From contig DUSX01000001.1 in the NCBI GenBank assembly GCA_012842395.1, positions 1 through 64,000 of the forward strand: a DNA stretch of 64,000 bases. The letters are read 5' to 3'. Numbering within the stretch: the first letter of the stretch is position 1; the number at the start of each line of letters is the position of its first letter. This document shows, in pieces, positions 26,236 through 35,061 of the stretch. This DNA comes from Bacillota bacterium. GTDB lineage: Bacteria; Bacillota; SHA-98; UBA4971. The position numbers were made by a program, and so were the translations under genes. The notes under the pieces were generated by a model. The model saw only the letters and a list, made by a program, of their open reading frames with translations, ran no database searches and was not told where the DNA came from.

Positions 26236-27152
26236 ATTTGCACCTCCTGCCGCCGCATGAGCGAGACCCCTATGACAGAGGCCGCGCACACGAGCAGGAA
26301 CATGAGCACCGCGATGGCTGAGCCAAGTCCTACCTGGCCCACTTCGCCACCTGTCGTGGAGTCGCCGAATGCGGTGCGATAGAAGAATGTGCCCAGCACG
26401 TCAGTGGCGTAGAATGGGCTTCCGTTCGAGCCCTGCATAACGAAGATCAGCTCGAAGGCGTTGAAATCATAGATGAACGTCAGAACGCTCACCATGCCGA
26501 TGGTGGGCGCGAGGAGCGGAAGGGTTACGTTCCTGAACACCTGCCACGGCGTGGCGCCGTCGACGCGAGCCGCCTCGTGAAGCTCCTCGGGGATCCCTTT
26601 GAGCCCCGCCAGGTACACGGTTATCGGAAACCCCAGCCATCTCCATGCGTTCACCAAGATTATCGCCGGAAGGGCCGTCGCCATGTCGCCAAGCCACGGT
26701 CGGGCGAAGCGGCCGAGGCCGGCGGCCGCGAGGATCTTGTTGACCTGCCCCCAGGTGGGATTGAGGAGGAGCAGCCACAGGAACCCGACTACCACTAAGG
26801 ACAGGGTATACGGGGCGAAATAGGCTACCTGGCACGCGCGGAGGAACCTCCCGCCCCGGTTCAGCATGACGGCAAGGAAGAGGCCAAGAGTGGTCTGAAT
26901 CGTGAAGGTGAGCGTAAAGAACACCACGTTGTGCTTGAGAGCTCCGACGAGCCTCTCGCTGTACGGGCGTTCAAAGAGGACCTTCTGGTAATTCGCCAAC
27001 CCCGCGAAGCCCTTTCTAATGTACCCGTCCCATTCGAAGAAGCTGTAACCGAACGAGGACAAAAGTGGGTACACCATGAAGACTGTGTACACTATCAGGG
27101 CCGGCGCCAGAAAGAGCCACTGAGTCCTGCGGCGAAACAATCGTTGCAGCAT
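26232..27152 (-). CDS. Carbohydrate ABC transporter permease (MalF type)
   Basis: A 306-residue permease with six helices. The N-terminus WLFLAPALIVYTVFMVYPLLSSF is the class signature, and the EAA loop reads EELHEAARVDGATPWQVFRNVTLPLLAP. ATG start behind GGGGGAATCC. It forms a heterodimer with the MalG-type protein encoded next. No ATPase gene is in the operon, so a shared MsmK/UgpC-type ATPase encoded elsewhere is expected. Confidence 0.93.
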   Translation of the reverse strand: MLQRLFRRRTQWLFLAPALIVYTVFMVYPLLSSFGYSFFEWDGYIRKGFAGLANYQKVLFERPYSERLVGALKHNVVFFTLTFTIQTTLGLFLAVMLNRGGRFLRACQVAYFAPYTLSLVVVGFLWLLLLNPTWGQVNKILAAAGLGRFARPWLGDMATALPAIILVNAWRWLGFPITVYLAGLKGIPEELHEAARVDGATPWQVFRNVTLPLLAPTIGMVSVLTFIYDFNAFELIFVMQGSNGSPFYATDVLGTFFYRTAFGDSTTGGEVGQVGLGSAIAVLMFLLVCAASVIGVSLMRRQEVQM

Positions 27153-27355
27153 GCGGATTCCCCCAGAAGCCTGCCCTCCGGTTCCGCGAATCCTCTAGCC
27201 GGGGCCCGGCGCCGGCGCGCCGCCGCCGGGCCGGGGAGAAGACACGTCGCTCCGTGCGCCGCCGGCCGCGCCCACAGATGGCACGGGTGGCAGGTGGCAC
27301 CTACCCACCGGAGGTTCGCTCCGTCCTGATCCTTATCCTTCGCAGCCTACGCAGC

Positions 27356-28621
27356 CTACTTCTGGAACGGCCCGTACCATTTGGCGAGCCCGCTCTGAAT
27401 CTCCTCAGCCACCTGCTCCGGGGTGAGTTTGTCTGAGAACATCCCCTGCAGGGTCGTCTGAAGCAGCGTCGACCCGCTAGGTTGCTCGAACCTGAATCCC
27501 ACCAGCATGAGATGGGGGGTTGATTTCTTGTCCGCGAGAGCCAGCATCTCGGCCAGAACCGGGTGCTTCGGCTTCACCCCCGGCACCGCCGACGGTTGGG
27601 AGAGTTCGTCAGCGAACATCTGGCCGAACTCGACGCTTGCGAGGAAATTGATGAACCGCAAAGCCTGCTCCTTGTGCTTGGACGCGGCGTTTATGCCGTA
27701 GGAGCCGTCGACGTAGACCGCGACGTACCCGCCCTCCCCCGCCTTCTCGCCCGGGACCGGGAACACTCCTATTTTGATGTTTGGGTTGAGACGCTCGAAC
27801 GTGCCAACCTCATACGAACCGGCTACCATCATCGCCGCCATTTCTTGGGCGAACATCATCTGCATGTCCGTATACCCAACGCCCATGAAGTTCGGGGGCA
27901 TGTACGGCCTCAGCTCGAGCATCTTCCTTAGGGAGTATATGAAACGCGGATCATTGAACGTGGTGCGGCCCGCGATCACGGCGTCGGCAAAGTCGTTGCC
28001 CCCGTAGAAACTGGGCGCCACCCCGCCGAACAAAGTCTCGAGGGTCCAGCCGTCCTTGCCGCCATTGGCAAGCGGGATGTACCCGTGTTGCTTCAGGGCC
28101 GCCCCGAGCTTCAGAAACTCGTCCCAGGTCGCGGGCTCGTTGAGCCCAAGCTTGTCGAAGATGGTCTTGTTGTACAGCACCTGAATCGTCTGGATGGCGA
28201 ATGGCACCCCGTACACCTTGCCGTCGCGACGGTTCGTGGCTCCCTTGAGAAGGTCCTCCGGAAACTTCGCCAGTCCTGGGACGCTGGTGGTGTCCAGTGG
28301 AACGAGATACCCCGCGTTTGCGAGGGCTTCCATGCCACCGTAAGACCGGAGTTGCACGATATCCGGGCCCGTGCCACCTTGAAGCGCGGTGGCGAGTATC
28401 GTGTTGTACTCCGTGTTTTTGAAGGCCGTGAACCTAACGCTGATGTCAGGGTTGCTCGCCTGGAACACCCTGATGAACTTGGCGTAAGCATCGATGTCCT
28501 CGGTCCGCCAGCTCCAAAACGTGAGCTCCGTCTTCTCGGCCGCTCCCGCGACCGGACTGACGAGAATGGTCAGAAACACCGCGCACGCCAAACATACGAC
28601 TAGAAGTCTCGACGTCCTCAT
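27356..28621 (-). CDS. Carbohydrate ABC transporter substrate-binding protein
   Basis: A 421-residue extracellular solute-binding protein family 1 member. A signal peptide (RTSRLLVVCLACAVFLTILVS..AGA) leads into KTELTFWSWRTEDIDAYAKF and the NPDISVRFTAF, GGTGPDIVQLRSYGGMEALANAGYLVPLD and FPVPGEKAGEGGYVAVYVDGSYGI blocks. ATG 28621 has GCGAGGAGGCG upstream; the frame is open further but without support. First gene of the minus-strand importer operon, divergent from a ROK regulator that probably controls it. There is no lipobox cysteine, again compatible with a periplasm. Confidence 0.92.
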   Translation of the reverse strand: MRTSRLLVVCLACAVFLTILVSPVAGAAEKTELTFWSWRTEDIDAYAKFIRVFQASNPDISVRFTAFKNTEYNTILATALQGGTGPDIVQLRSYGGMEALANAGYLVPLDTTSVPGLAKFPEDLLKGATNRRDGKVYGVPFAIQTIQVLYNKTIFDKLGLNEPATWDEFLKLGAALKQHGYIPLANGGKDGWTLETLFGGVAPSFYGGNDFADAVIAGRTTFNDPRFIYSLRKMLELRPYMPPNFMGVGYTDMQMMFAQEMAAMMVAGSYEVGTFERLNPNIKIGVFPVPGEKAGEGGYVAVYVDGSYGINAASKHKEQALRFINFLASVEFGQMFADELSQPSAVPGVKPKHPVLAEMLALADKKSTPHLMLVGFRFEQPSGSTLLQTTLQGMFSDKLTPEQVAEEIQSGLAKWYGPFQK

Positions 28622-29063
28622 GGGTCTTCGCCTCCTCGCCATGTCGCATACGGTGTCTTTGCGAACGCCGAACACGCCCCTCCCCGTGTCCATCCGCATC
28701 CCGCCTACGAACCGCGTGCGCGAATTACATGCGCCCAAACGGGGCAAAGGGGGCAACCAGACGGGCGTCGCCCGCAGACACCGCTCCTATTATGCAATCC
28801 GCTCACCCGATTTCCTTCATACCGGGCTAGTCCTCTAGCGGGCCCGATTCGGCATCATGCTTTGCGGCCAAGTCCGTCACACTTATGGGTCTGTCGTTCG
28901 CGTCCAGACCGCACGCGACGACCGCGATGGTCGCACAGAGCTGCCCGTCGGAATGGCGAGAGAACGTACTTTTTCCGTGCCAGGGCAGGAGGAATTCCGC
29001 CGCCAACGTCAAACAGATGACTTAGTCAATCGCTTTAACATAGCACTTAGCAAAGTGGTGGCT
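28622..29063. promoter_or_regulatory. Divergent control region between importer operon and ROK regulator
   Basis: Expected to hold promoters for both directions. Visible elements are GCTAG-TCCT-CTAGC at 28826-28839, a minus-strand CATAAT near 28795, and CACTT-AGCA-AAGTG at 29044-29057 immediately before the regulator start, a candidate ROK operator. None of the promoter hexamers is convincing. Confidence 0.35.
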
Positions 29064-30227
29064 ATGAATTCTGCACCAGCACCCGGAGGTAACTCGATCG
29101 AGGTCGGCAGGCGCAACCGATGTCTTGTGCTGGACGCCGTTCGTGTCCATGAGCCGATCTCCCGCCCTGAACTAGCAAGGCTCACCGGGCTCACAACGGC
29201 GACCATAGCAAACATCGTGGGCAAACTCCAGAGGGACCACCTCGTAGAGGAGGTGGGGTCCGGCCGGTCGACGGGTGGTCGAAAGCCGGGACTATTGCAG
29301 CTCGAACGGACCTCGCGTCTTGCGATCGCAGTCGACCTTGCCGCTACGGACCTCATGGTCGCCTTGACTAACGTGAAGGGCGAGGTACTGCGGCGGTCCA
29401 AGAGGGAGATCGCGACTGATGTTGACCTGATGATAACGCGAATGGTGGACGCCATCCGGGAGATGATGGGCTGCCCCGAAGTCGGCGGGGCTTCGATAGT
29501 CGGGATAGGCGTGACCGCACCAGGGCTCATCGATCACGCGGCCGGGACTATCGTCAAATCCGTGAGGCTCGGATGGTACCAGGTCCCGCTCAAATCGCTC
29601 CTTCAGCGACACTTCGAAGTCCCGGTGTTCGTGGGTAAGGACACGACTTCGGCACTCCTCGGCGAGCAATGGTACGGCACCGCAAGAGACGCCAACAACC
29701 TGATCTACGTGTGGGTGGGCACAGGAATCGCCGTGGGGCTCCTCGTCGACGGGCGAGTCTACACGGGTGCCACCGGTATGGCTGGCGAGCTCGGCCACAC
29801 GAGCATAGAGTGCAACGGCACTCCCTGCAGGTGCGGGAATCAGGGCTGCCTGGAGGGTCTCGCAAGCCTCGAGGCGATAGCCAGCAAGGTCTCCTCCCGG
29901 GTTTCCCCCGGTGAGGGCGAGGCTACGCTTGACGCCGCGCGCGCAGTCGACCTTCGAGCCCGCGAGATAGTGAGGGAAGCGGGGAAATACCTGGGCGTCG
30001 GCATAGCCAACCTCATCAACTTGTTCAATCCCGAGCGCATAATCATCGGCGGCCAGATCACGCAGGAAGATAAGGAATTCGTTGATGCGGCCATCGAGAC
30101 GGCAAAGCGTCGTGCCCTCTCGGAACCCGCCAACAGTGTGACGATAACCATGGCTAGCTTCGGGCAGGACGCAGGACTGATAGGAGCGGCAGCCTTGGTC
30201 TGGCGCGAGCTGCTTCGCACCCTGTGA
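29064..30227 (+). CDS. ROK-family transcriptional regulator
   Basis: A 387-residue regulator. The N-terminal winged helix covers SIEVGRRNRCLVLDAVRVHEPI, SRPELARLTGLTTATIANIV and the wing GRSTGGRKPGLL. The ROK domain follows (AIAVDLAATDLMVALTNVKG, GVTAPGLIDHAAG, VGKDTTSALLGEQWYG, GELGHTSIECNGTPCRCGNQGCLEG), including the cysteine-rich zinc motif. I choose ATG 29064, which matches family length; open frame extends to 28857. It is divergent from the solute-binding protein gene and precedes two sugar-modifying enzymes, so it likely represses both until a sugar is bound. Confidence 0.9.
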   Translation: MNSAPAPGGNSIEVGRRNRCLVLDAVRVHEPISRPELARLTGLTTATIANIVGKLQRDHLVEEVGSGRSTGGRKPGLLQLERTSRLAIAVDLAATDLMVALTNVKGEVLRRSKREIATDVDLMITRMVDAIREMMGCPEVGGASIVGIGVTAPGLIDHAAGTIVKSVRLGWYQVPLKSLLQRHFEVPVFVGKDTTSALLGEQWYGTARDANNLIYVWVGTGIAVGLLVDGRVYTGATGMAGELGHTSIECNGTPCRCGNQGCLEGLASLEAIASKVSSRVSPGEGEATLDAARAVDLRAREIVREAGKYLGVGIANLINLFNPERIIIGGQITQEDKEFVDAAIETAKRRALSEPANSVTITMASFGQDAGLIGAAALVWRELLRTL

Positions 30228-30380
30228 CCGCGCCCCGCGACGGCGCGGCACAATTGGGGCGGCTGAGCACGAGGTCGTCAGCGTTCTCTCGTTTTCCGAG
30301 GCCGCGGGCTCCTAGTGCTCCACTCGGGGATGGGGACTCGGGGATGGCGACCCGACCGGGGCGTGTTGACGGAATCCGGT

Positions 30381-30450
30381 CTTGGTGGCGCTAGGGTTGC
30401 CGGTGCTTGCACGACGGGGTGCGGAGGATTCGGCTGTCTCGCGCGCCGAA
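30381..30450 (+). repeat. Dispersed ~70-bp repeat, copy 2
   Basis: The second copy of the element at 20816-20885. Here its 3' half forms a perfect hairpin, GGATTCGG-N12-CCGAATCC (30425-30452), ending about 55 bp before the isomerase start codon. The surrounding gap (30228-30507) otherwise shows only the GGAGGG ribosome site. Confidence 0.75.
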
Positions 30451-30507
30451 TCCGAGCAAAACCGGGGCACAGTCTGCTTGATTCTCCGAAAGTTAGGAGG
30501 GTTTGAG

Positions 30508-31383
30508 GTGAAAAAGGGCATAAACCAGTGGTCCTTTCCGTCTTCGTACACGGTCGAAGAGTGCGTGAGACTGGCGTCCGCCGCGGGTTTCGACGGCATC
30601 GAACTGTGTCTTTCGGAAACGGGCGAGCTCTCTCTCGACTCATCAACCCAAGACATCTCCAGAATCGCGCAGGCAGCGAGACAGGCCGGGATCGAGATAC
30701 CGTCGCTTGCCACCGGGCTTTATTGGAAGTACTCGCCCACGGCTTCGGACCCGTCCGTCCGCTCGAAGGCGCAGGAGATAGCGAGAAAGCAACTCGAATT
30801 CGCTTCGCTGCTCGGGGCGGATACGATCTTGTACGTCCCGGGCGCGGTGAACGTGCCGTGGGATCCAGGTTCAGAGATCGTTGATTACGAGACCGCGTAC
30901 CTGCGAGCAAAGGAGTCGCTGCTGTGCCTGGTGGGACACGCGGAGAGAGCGGGAGTGACTATTGCAGTTGAGAACGTTTGGAACAAGTTCCTCCTCTCGC
31001 CCTTGGAAATGCGAGCCTTCATCGACGAGGTCAACCACCCAAGGGTGGGCTCTTACATGGACGTGGGGAACGTGCTCGTTTCGGGCTACCCGGAGCATTG
31101 GATCAGGATCCTCGGCCCAAGGATACGCAAGGTCCACGTGAAGGACTTCAAGCTTGAGATCGGCAACATCCAAGGGTTCACCGACCTGCTCCGCGGCGAT
31201 GTCAACTGGCCTGGAGTCATCTCGGCGCTCAGGGACGTCGGGTACGACGATTATCTCATTGCCGAGATCATGCCGCCGTACCGCTATTATGCCGAGAAGA
31301 TGATCTACGACATCTCGTCGAGCCTGGACAGGATCATGGCCAAAGGCCCGGCGACCTCGCACCGGACTCGCGCTGAAAAGTGA
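30508..31383 (+). CDS. Sugar phosphate isomerase/epimerase-like TIM barrel
   Basis: A 291-residue AP-endonuclease-2-like TIM barrel. Typical strand ends are visible: KKGINQWSFP, GFDGIELCLSE, GADTILYVPG, VTIAVENVWNKF (ligand Glu), VGSYMDVGNVL (Asp), IRKVHVKDFK (His, Asp) and DYLIAEIMPP (Glu). Such proteins isomerise or epimerise keto sugars or act with Gfo/Idh dehydrogenases on keto-intermediates. The start is GTG 30508 behind TTAGGAGGG. It is followed 76 bp later by a Gfo/Idh/MocA dehydrogenase gene, a pairing typical of inositol-like or sugar-acid pathways. Confidence 0.9.
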   Translation: MKKGINQWSFPSSYTVEECVRLASAAGFDGIELCLSETGELSLDSSTQDISRIAQAARQAGIEIPSLATGLYWKYSPTASDPSVRSKAQEIARKQLEFASLLGADTILYVPGAVNVPWDPGSEIVDYETAYLRAKESLLCLVGHAERAGVTIAVENVWNKFLLSPLEMRAFIDEVNHPRVGSYMDVGNVLVSGYPEHWIRILGPRIRKVHVKDFKLEIGNIQGFTDLLRGDVNWPGVISALRDVGYDDYLIAEIMPPYRYYAEKMIYDISSSLDRIMAKGPATSHRTRAEK

Positions 31384-31459
31384 AAGTATCGGAGATTCGT
31401 GGCGGTCTACCTGGAGCCCTTTTGGGTCCACATGCTAAGCATACAAGGGAGGGTTGAAC

Positions 31460-32467
31460 TTGGTACGGATTGGGATTCTGGGATGCGGTTTCATCGGCAA
31501 GGTCCATGCCAAAGCATTCGCACACATACCCAACGCGAAAGTCGTAGCGGTGGCGGATCACGACAGCGGCCGCGCGAGGGAAGTGGCAGACGGGCTCGGC
31601 GCTGAGGTGGTCGCGACCGCGGATGATGTCCTGCATAGGCAAGACATCGATATGGTGGATGTGTGTCTTCCCACTTACCTCCACGCTCGTCACGTGATCG
31701 CCGCGGCTCGAGCCGGAAAGCACGTGCTCTGCGAGAAACCAATGGCTATGAACCTCGAGGAGGCCGACGCCATGATAGAGGCCGCCGAGCGTGCGGACGT
31801 CGCGTTCATGGTGGGCCACACGCTCCGGTTCTGGCCAGAGTACGTCACTATACGGGATCTCATACGTCAGGGTGAACTGGGACGGCCTGTCGCACTCGCG
31901 GCCGCGCGCCTCGGAACACAGCCGATGTATTCGTGGGACGGATGGCTTCTGGACCCCGGCCGCGGCGGAGGGGCGGTCCCGGACCTCCACATCCACGACA
32001 TCGACTATATCGCGTGGCTCCTTGGGCGTCCCAAATCGGTCGTGGCCCGAGGAAGACGCTCAGCGAATGGGTGCTGGAACCATGTGTTTACCACACTGGA
32101 TTACGGAGGCGGCGTCGCAGCGTTCGCTGAGGCAACCTTCCTCGTCCCGCCGAGCTTCCCGTTCACAATGATGCTCCGGGCCGTCTGCGAGAGCGGGACG
32201 GCGGAGTTCATGTCGAGGTCAGGCGTCAACATCGAAGCCCGTGAAGGGTCCGCAAAGACGCTTACGGTGTACCGCAAGGACGGCACGGTGCTCCGTCCGG
32301 ACGTGGCGCGGCAAGACGCATATGAAGCGGAACTCGCGTACTTCCTCCGGTGCATCGAGGATGGCAGACGACCAGAGACAACAACCCCGGCGGATGCAAG
32401 GCTCTCACTAGAGATCGTGCTTGCTGCCATCCGTTCCCTGGAGACTGGTGATGTAGTGGGCATGTAA
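31460..32467 (+). CDS. Gfo/Idh/MocA-family NAD(P)-dependent sugar dehydrogenase
   Basis: A 335-residue oxidoreductase. The Rossmann fold begins with RIGILGCGFIGKVHAKAF (GxGxxG), then VDVCLPTYLHARHV, GKHVLCEKPMAMN with the catalytic-site lysine of the EKP motif, and the C-terminal alpha/beta domain with GGGAVPDLHIHDID carrying the conserved DxxxH pair. I prefer TTG 31460 over TTG 31454 because the GGGAGGG site abuts the earlier codon. It oxidises a hydroxyl of an unidentified sugar or cyclitol, probably using the product of the isomerase encoded just upstream and sugar taken up by the divergent importer. Confidence 0.92.
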   Translation: MVRIGILGCGFIGKVHAKAFAHIPNAKVVAVADHDSGRAREVADGLGAEVVATADDVLHRQDIDMVDVCLPTYLHARHVIAAARAGKHVLCEKPMAMNLEEADAMIEAAERADVAFMVGHTLRFWPEYVTIRDLIRQGELGRPVALAAARLGTQPMYSWDGWLLDPGRGGGAVPDLHIHDIDYIAWLLGRPKSVVARGRRSANGCWNHVFTTLDYGGGVAAFAEATFLVPPSFPFTMMLRAVCESGTAEFMSRSGVNIEAREGSAKTLTVYRKDGTVLRPDVARQDAYEAELAYFLRCIEDGRRPETTTPADARLSLEIVLAAIRSLETGDVVGM

Positions 32468-32519
32468 TGCCCCGCAGAGCAGACAGGTGGTTCTCGGACC
32501 GTTGCACCTACGCAACACG

Positions 32520-32570
32520 CGGTACCCTGAAGCTAGGTAGGCTCGAAATGGCCGAAGCTTCAGGGTACCG
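32520..32570. terminator. Perfect 15-bp inverted repeat between convergent genes
   Basis: Arm CGGTACCCTGAAGCT (32520-32534) is perfectly complementary to 32556-32570 with a 21-base loop. It lies between the ends of two convergent genes (stops at 32467 and 32680), the usual place for a bidirectional terminator, but there is no T-tract on either side and the loop is long. It could instead be an extragenic palindrome or recombination site. Confidence 0.6.
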
Positions 32571-32679
32571 ACAATCAGGTCGCAAAGCTCCTCCCGAGTC
32601 CCAAAGGGCACGACGGTCTGCTTGTTCGCCGGCATCCTCTTTCGTCTTCGCAGAACGCTGCTCGCAAGACTCCGGCGGA

Positions 32680-33831
32680 TCAGGCTCCTGGCCCGCACGC
32701 AAGCTCTATGACTGATAGTCCCAGCACGGCCACCCCGAGTGCAAGAGCCTTCAGGTTGAATTCACACCGGGGATCGTGAAGACCAGGGGTGAGATCGGCC
32801 CCGAGGCCGACGTAGGCCGTCTTGAGTTGAGGCTTGTACTGCCTGTAAGAATGGAAGTCCTCAGCTCCGGGCGTGGTTATTCGATCGATCACCCCGGGCT
32901 CGCCTAAGATCTTGGAGATCGCTCTCTTCACCGCTGCCACGGTTCCCGGGTCGTAGGCAGCCCCAGGGGTATGTTTGACTGATACCTTCTCCGCCACGGC
33001 TCCGCTAGCCGAGGCCGCGTGCAGCACAGCGCTGTCTACCCTCTTTAGCAGCTCGAACGCTACACCGTCATGCTCGGCCCTTATGTTTACGACCATCGTC
33101 CCAGACTCCGGGATTATCCCCGCCGGGCCGAGTCCTGCCTCGAGACTCACGACGTTTACGGTGGCGCACAGCAGCGGGTCTGGCTTGACGCTGTTGACCG
33201 CGAGGACCGACGCCGCGACAGCATCTGCCGCGTTCACGCCGAGGTGTGGTCTCCCGCTGTGAGCGGCCTTGCCCGTCACCTTGTATCGAACGGTAAGGCT
33301 TGCCGAGTGCTGGAGGCATGGGGTTGCCTTGCCCAAGGGGCACTCACTCGCGGGCCGCAGGTGTATCCCCAGCAACACCGCCACGTCGTCCACCGCGCCG
33401 GCCTCAGCCATCCTTCTGGCCCCCAGCCCCGTCTCCTCGGCGGGCTGGAATATAAGTTTCAGGTGTTCCCGGGCTTGCGGATAGCACCTGGCAAGGATTT
33501 CGCCCGCCCACAGAACCATCGTCGAGTGCGCGTCGTGGCCACACGAGTGGATGAAAACCTTCTTGCCGTCGACTTCGTGTTCCAGCGCATCCATGTCAGC
33601 CCGCAAAGCGACTACGGGCTCCGTGAGTCGGCCCAGTGTAGCTACGATACCGGTTTCCGCGACGCCAGACTCCACCCGGAAGCCGGCAGCGACAAGCCTG
33701 TCGGCTATGTACGCGGAAGTCTTGTGCTCCTCGAACGGCCCTTCGGGCATGGAGTGGAGGGTTCGATACGTTTTCACGATCTCGTTTTCGCATGCCCGGA
33801 TCTCCTCGAGGATCCTGCTTTCGTCCATCAT
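32680..33831 (-). CDS. M20-family amidohydrolase (deacylase)
   Basis: A 383-residue metal-dependent amidohydrolase of the M20D (AbgB/HipO/N-acetyl-amino-acid deacetylase) type. MPEGPFEEHKTSAYIADRL, VALRADMDALE, HSCGHDAHSTMVL (metal Cys/His), LIFQPAEETGLGARRM (catalytic and ligand Glu) and TTPGAEDFHSY (His) are present. It removes an acyl group from an N-acylated small molecule. The ATG overlaps the stop of the upstream kinase gene (TAATG), so they are translationally coupled; the shared context suggests deacylation of an N-acetylated sugar or amino-acid product. Confidence 0.9.
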   Translation of the reverse strand: MMDESRILEEIRACENEIVKTYRTLHSMPEGPFEEHKTSAYIADRLVAAGFRVESGVAETGIVATLGRLTEPVVALRADMDALEHEVDGKKVFIHSCGHDAHSTMVLWAGEILARCYPQAREHLKLIFQPAEETGLGARRMAEAGAVDDVAVLLGIHLRPASECPLGKATPCLQHSASLTVRYKVTGKAAHSGRPHLGVNAADAVAASVLAVNSVKPDPLLCATVNVVSLEAGLGPAGIIPESGTMVVNIRAEHDGVAFELLKRVDSAVLHAASASGAVAEKVSVKHTPGAAYDPGTVAAVKRAISKILGEPGVIDRITTPGAEDFHSYRQYKPQLKTAYVGLGADLTPGLHDPRCEFNLKALALGVAVLGLSVIELACGPGA

Positions 33832-34859
33832 TAGTCCTTCCCCTCGCACGTCGCTTCCCCCACATCCCCCACTGGAAGCCCGCATTCGAGGCAGCCCCTT
33901 GCCATGTTCGACAGCACCGCACCGTCCACGACGCGGCCGGACCTCCGAAGCGCGATCATCAAGGCCCCTATCACCGCCGGAAAGCGTGGGCTCACTATCC
34001 TCGCCGACGGAGCTGCCCGGAGTAGCTCAGACCTAAAGGGACCGACCACGAGTTGGCCTGCCTTGAAGACGCTCCCGCAGGGCGCCACGTCGAATTCCTC
34101 GTCTTCCAATCCAAGCGCCTTCACCACGGCAACGGCAGATAGGCCGAGTTCCCTCCCAGCAGTCTGGAGGATGTCCACCGACGCAGCGTCACCTTCACAT
34201 GCTGCCGCGACCACAAGCGGCGCGAAAGACGCGATGTCCTTCGCCTTCGTCTCAGAGCGATACAGCACGCTTCTGAGTCCGTCGAGCGTGTCCAGGCGAT
34301 AGTGGGCGAGCGCCTTCTCCACGAGGATGGTGTAGTTCCCCCGCCCGTCGTGTGCCCTCGCAACCGCTGTGAGCCCCCTCCTTCCGATGTCGTAGCCGCT
34401 GCCCTCGTCCCCTATGAGGTAGCCCCAGCCTCCCGCTCTTGCCCTTCGCCCCTCGCGGTCGATCCCCACCGCAATGCTCCCCGTCCCGGATATGACGACT
34501 ACTCCCCAGTCTTTCGCGGTGGCGCCGACCAGCGCAGCAACCGCATCGTTTTCGAGCACGATGTCGTCCGCCGGCACAACCTCGCATGCCACCCTCGCGG
34601 CGACCGGGCTCCGCCCGTCAAGCCCGACTCCCGCCAACGCGAGACAGGCCGCGCTTAGCCTCGGGCGCCCGATCCCCGCCCGCGAAAAAGCGTCTTCCAC
34701 CACGTCCCTCAGGGCCTCTCGGAGAGCCTCCTCGCCGCGCGCAAGTGAAAGATGATTTGACGGCCCCCCAACGGAAAAGCCGACGATGAGACCATCCTCA
34801 TCGCACAGCGCGCACGCGGTTTTCGTGCCCCCGCCATCCAGTCCAAGGAAAAAGCGCAT
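33831..34859 (-). CDS. BadF/BadG-type ATPase, likely N-acetylhexosamine kinase
   Basis: A 342-residue ASKHA-fold kinase. MRFFLGLDGGGTKTACALCDEDG is the phosphate-1 motif, VISGTGSIAVGIDREGRRARAGGWGYLIGDEGSGYDIGRRGL is the extended GTGS/GDEGS region seen in N-acetylglucosamine and N-acetylmuramic acid kinases (MurK, NAGK), split here into sub-motifs, and CGSVFKAGQLV is phosphate-2. I choose ATG 34859; two earlier in-frame codons exist. It would phosphorylate an amino sugar in the cytoplasm. It heads a two-gene unit with the amidohydrolase. The 200 bp upstream hold no clear promoter. Confidence 0.88.
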   Translation of the reverse strand: MRFFLGLDGGGTKTACALCDEDGLIVGFSVGGPSNHLSLARGEEALREALRDVVEDAFSRAGIGRPRLSAACLALAGVGLDGRSPVAARVACEVVPADDIVLENDAVAALVGATAKDWGVVVISGTGSIAVGIDREGRRARAGGWGYLIGDEGSGYDIGRRGLTAVARAHDGRGNYTILVEKALAHYRLDTLDGLRSVLYRSETKAKDIASFAPLVVAAACEGDAASVDILQTAGRELGLSAVAVVKALGLEDEEFDVAPCGSVFKAGQLVVGPFRSELLRAAPSARIVSPRFPAVIGALMIALRRSGRVVDGAVLSNMARGCLECGLPVGDVGEATCEGKD

Positions 34860-35061
34860 ATCTGCAGCCCCCATGCCCACGATTCATTCCGCTTCGGGGT
34901 ATACCCTCCAAGTGCCAGGTGCGACATCCGCCCGGGTGTGACACCACAGAAGAAGGTGGCACGTTGCGAGCGCGCCGTCCCCGGAGGGTAACACCGGTAG
35001 CCTTAGCTAGGACCCGTGCGCCGACTCCGCCGAAAAGTGGCGCGGAGTCTCGGTGATTCAC

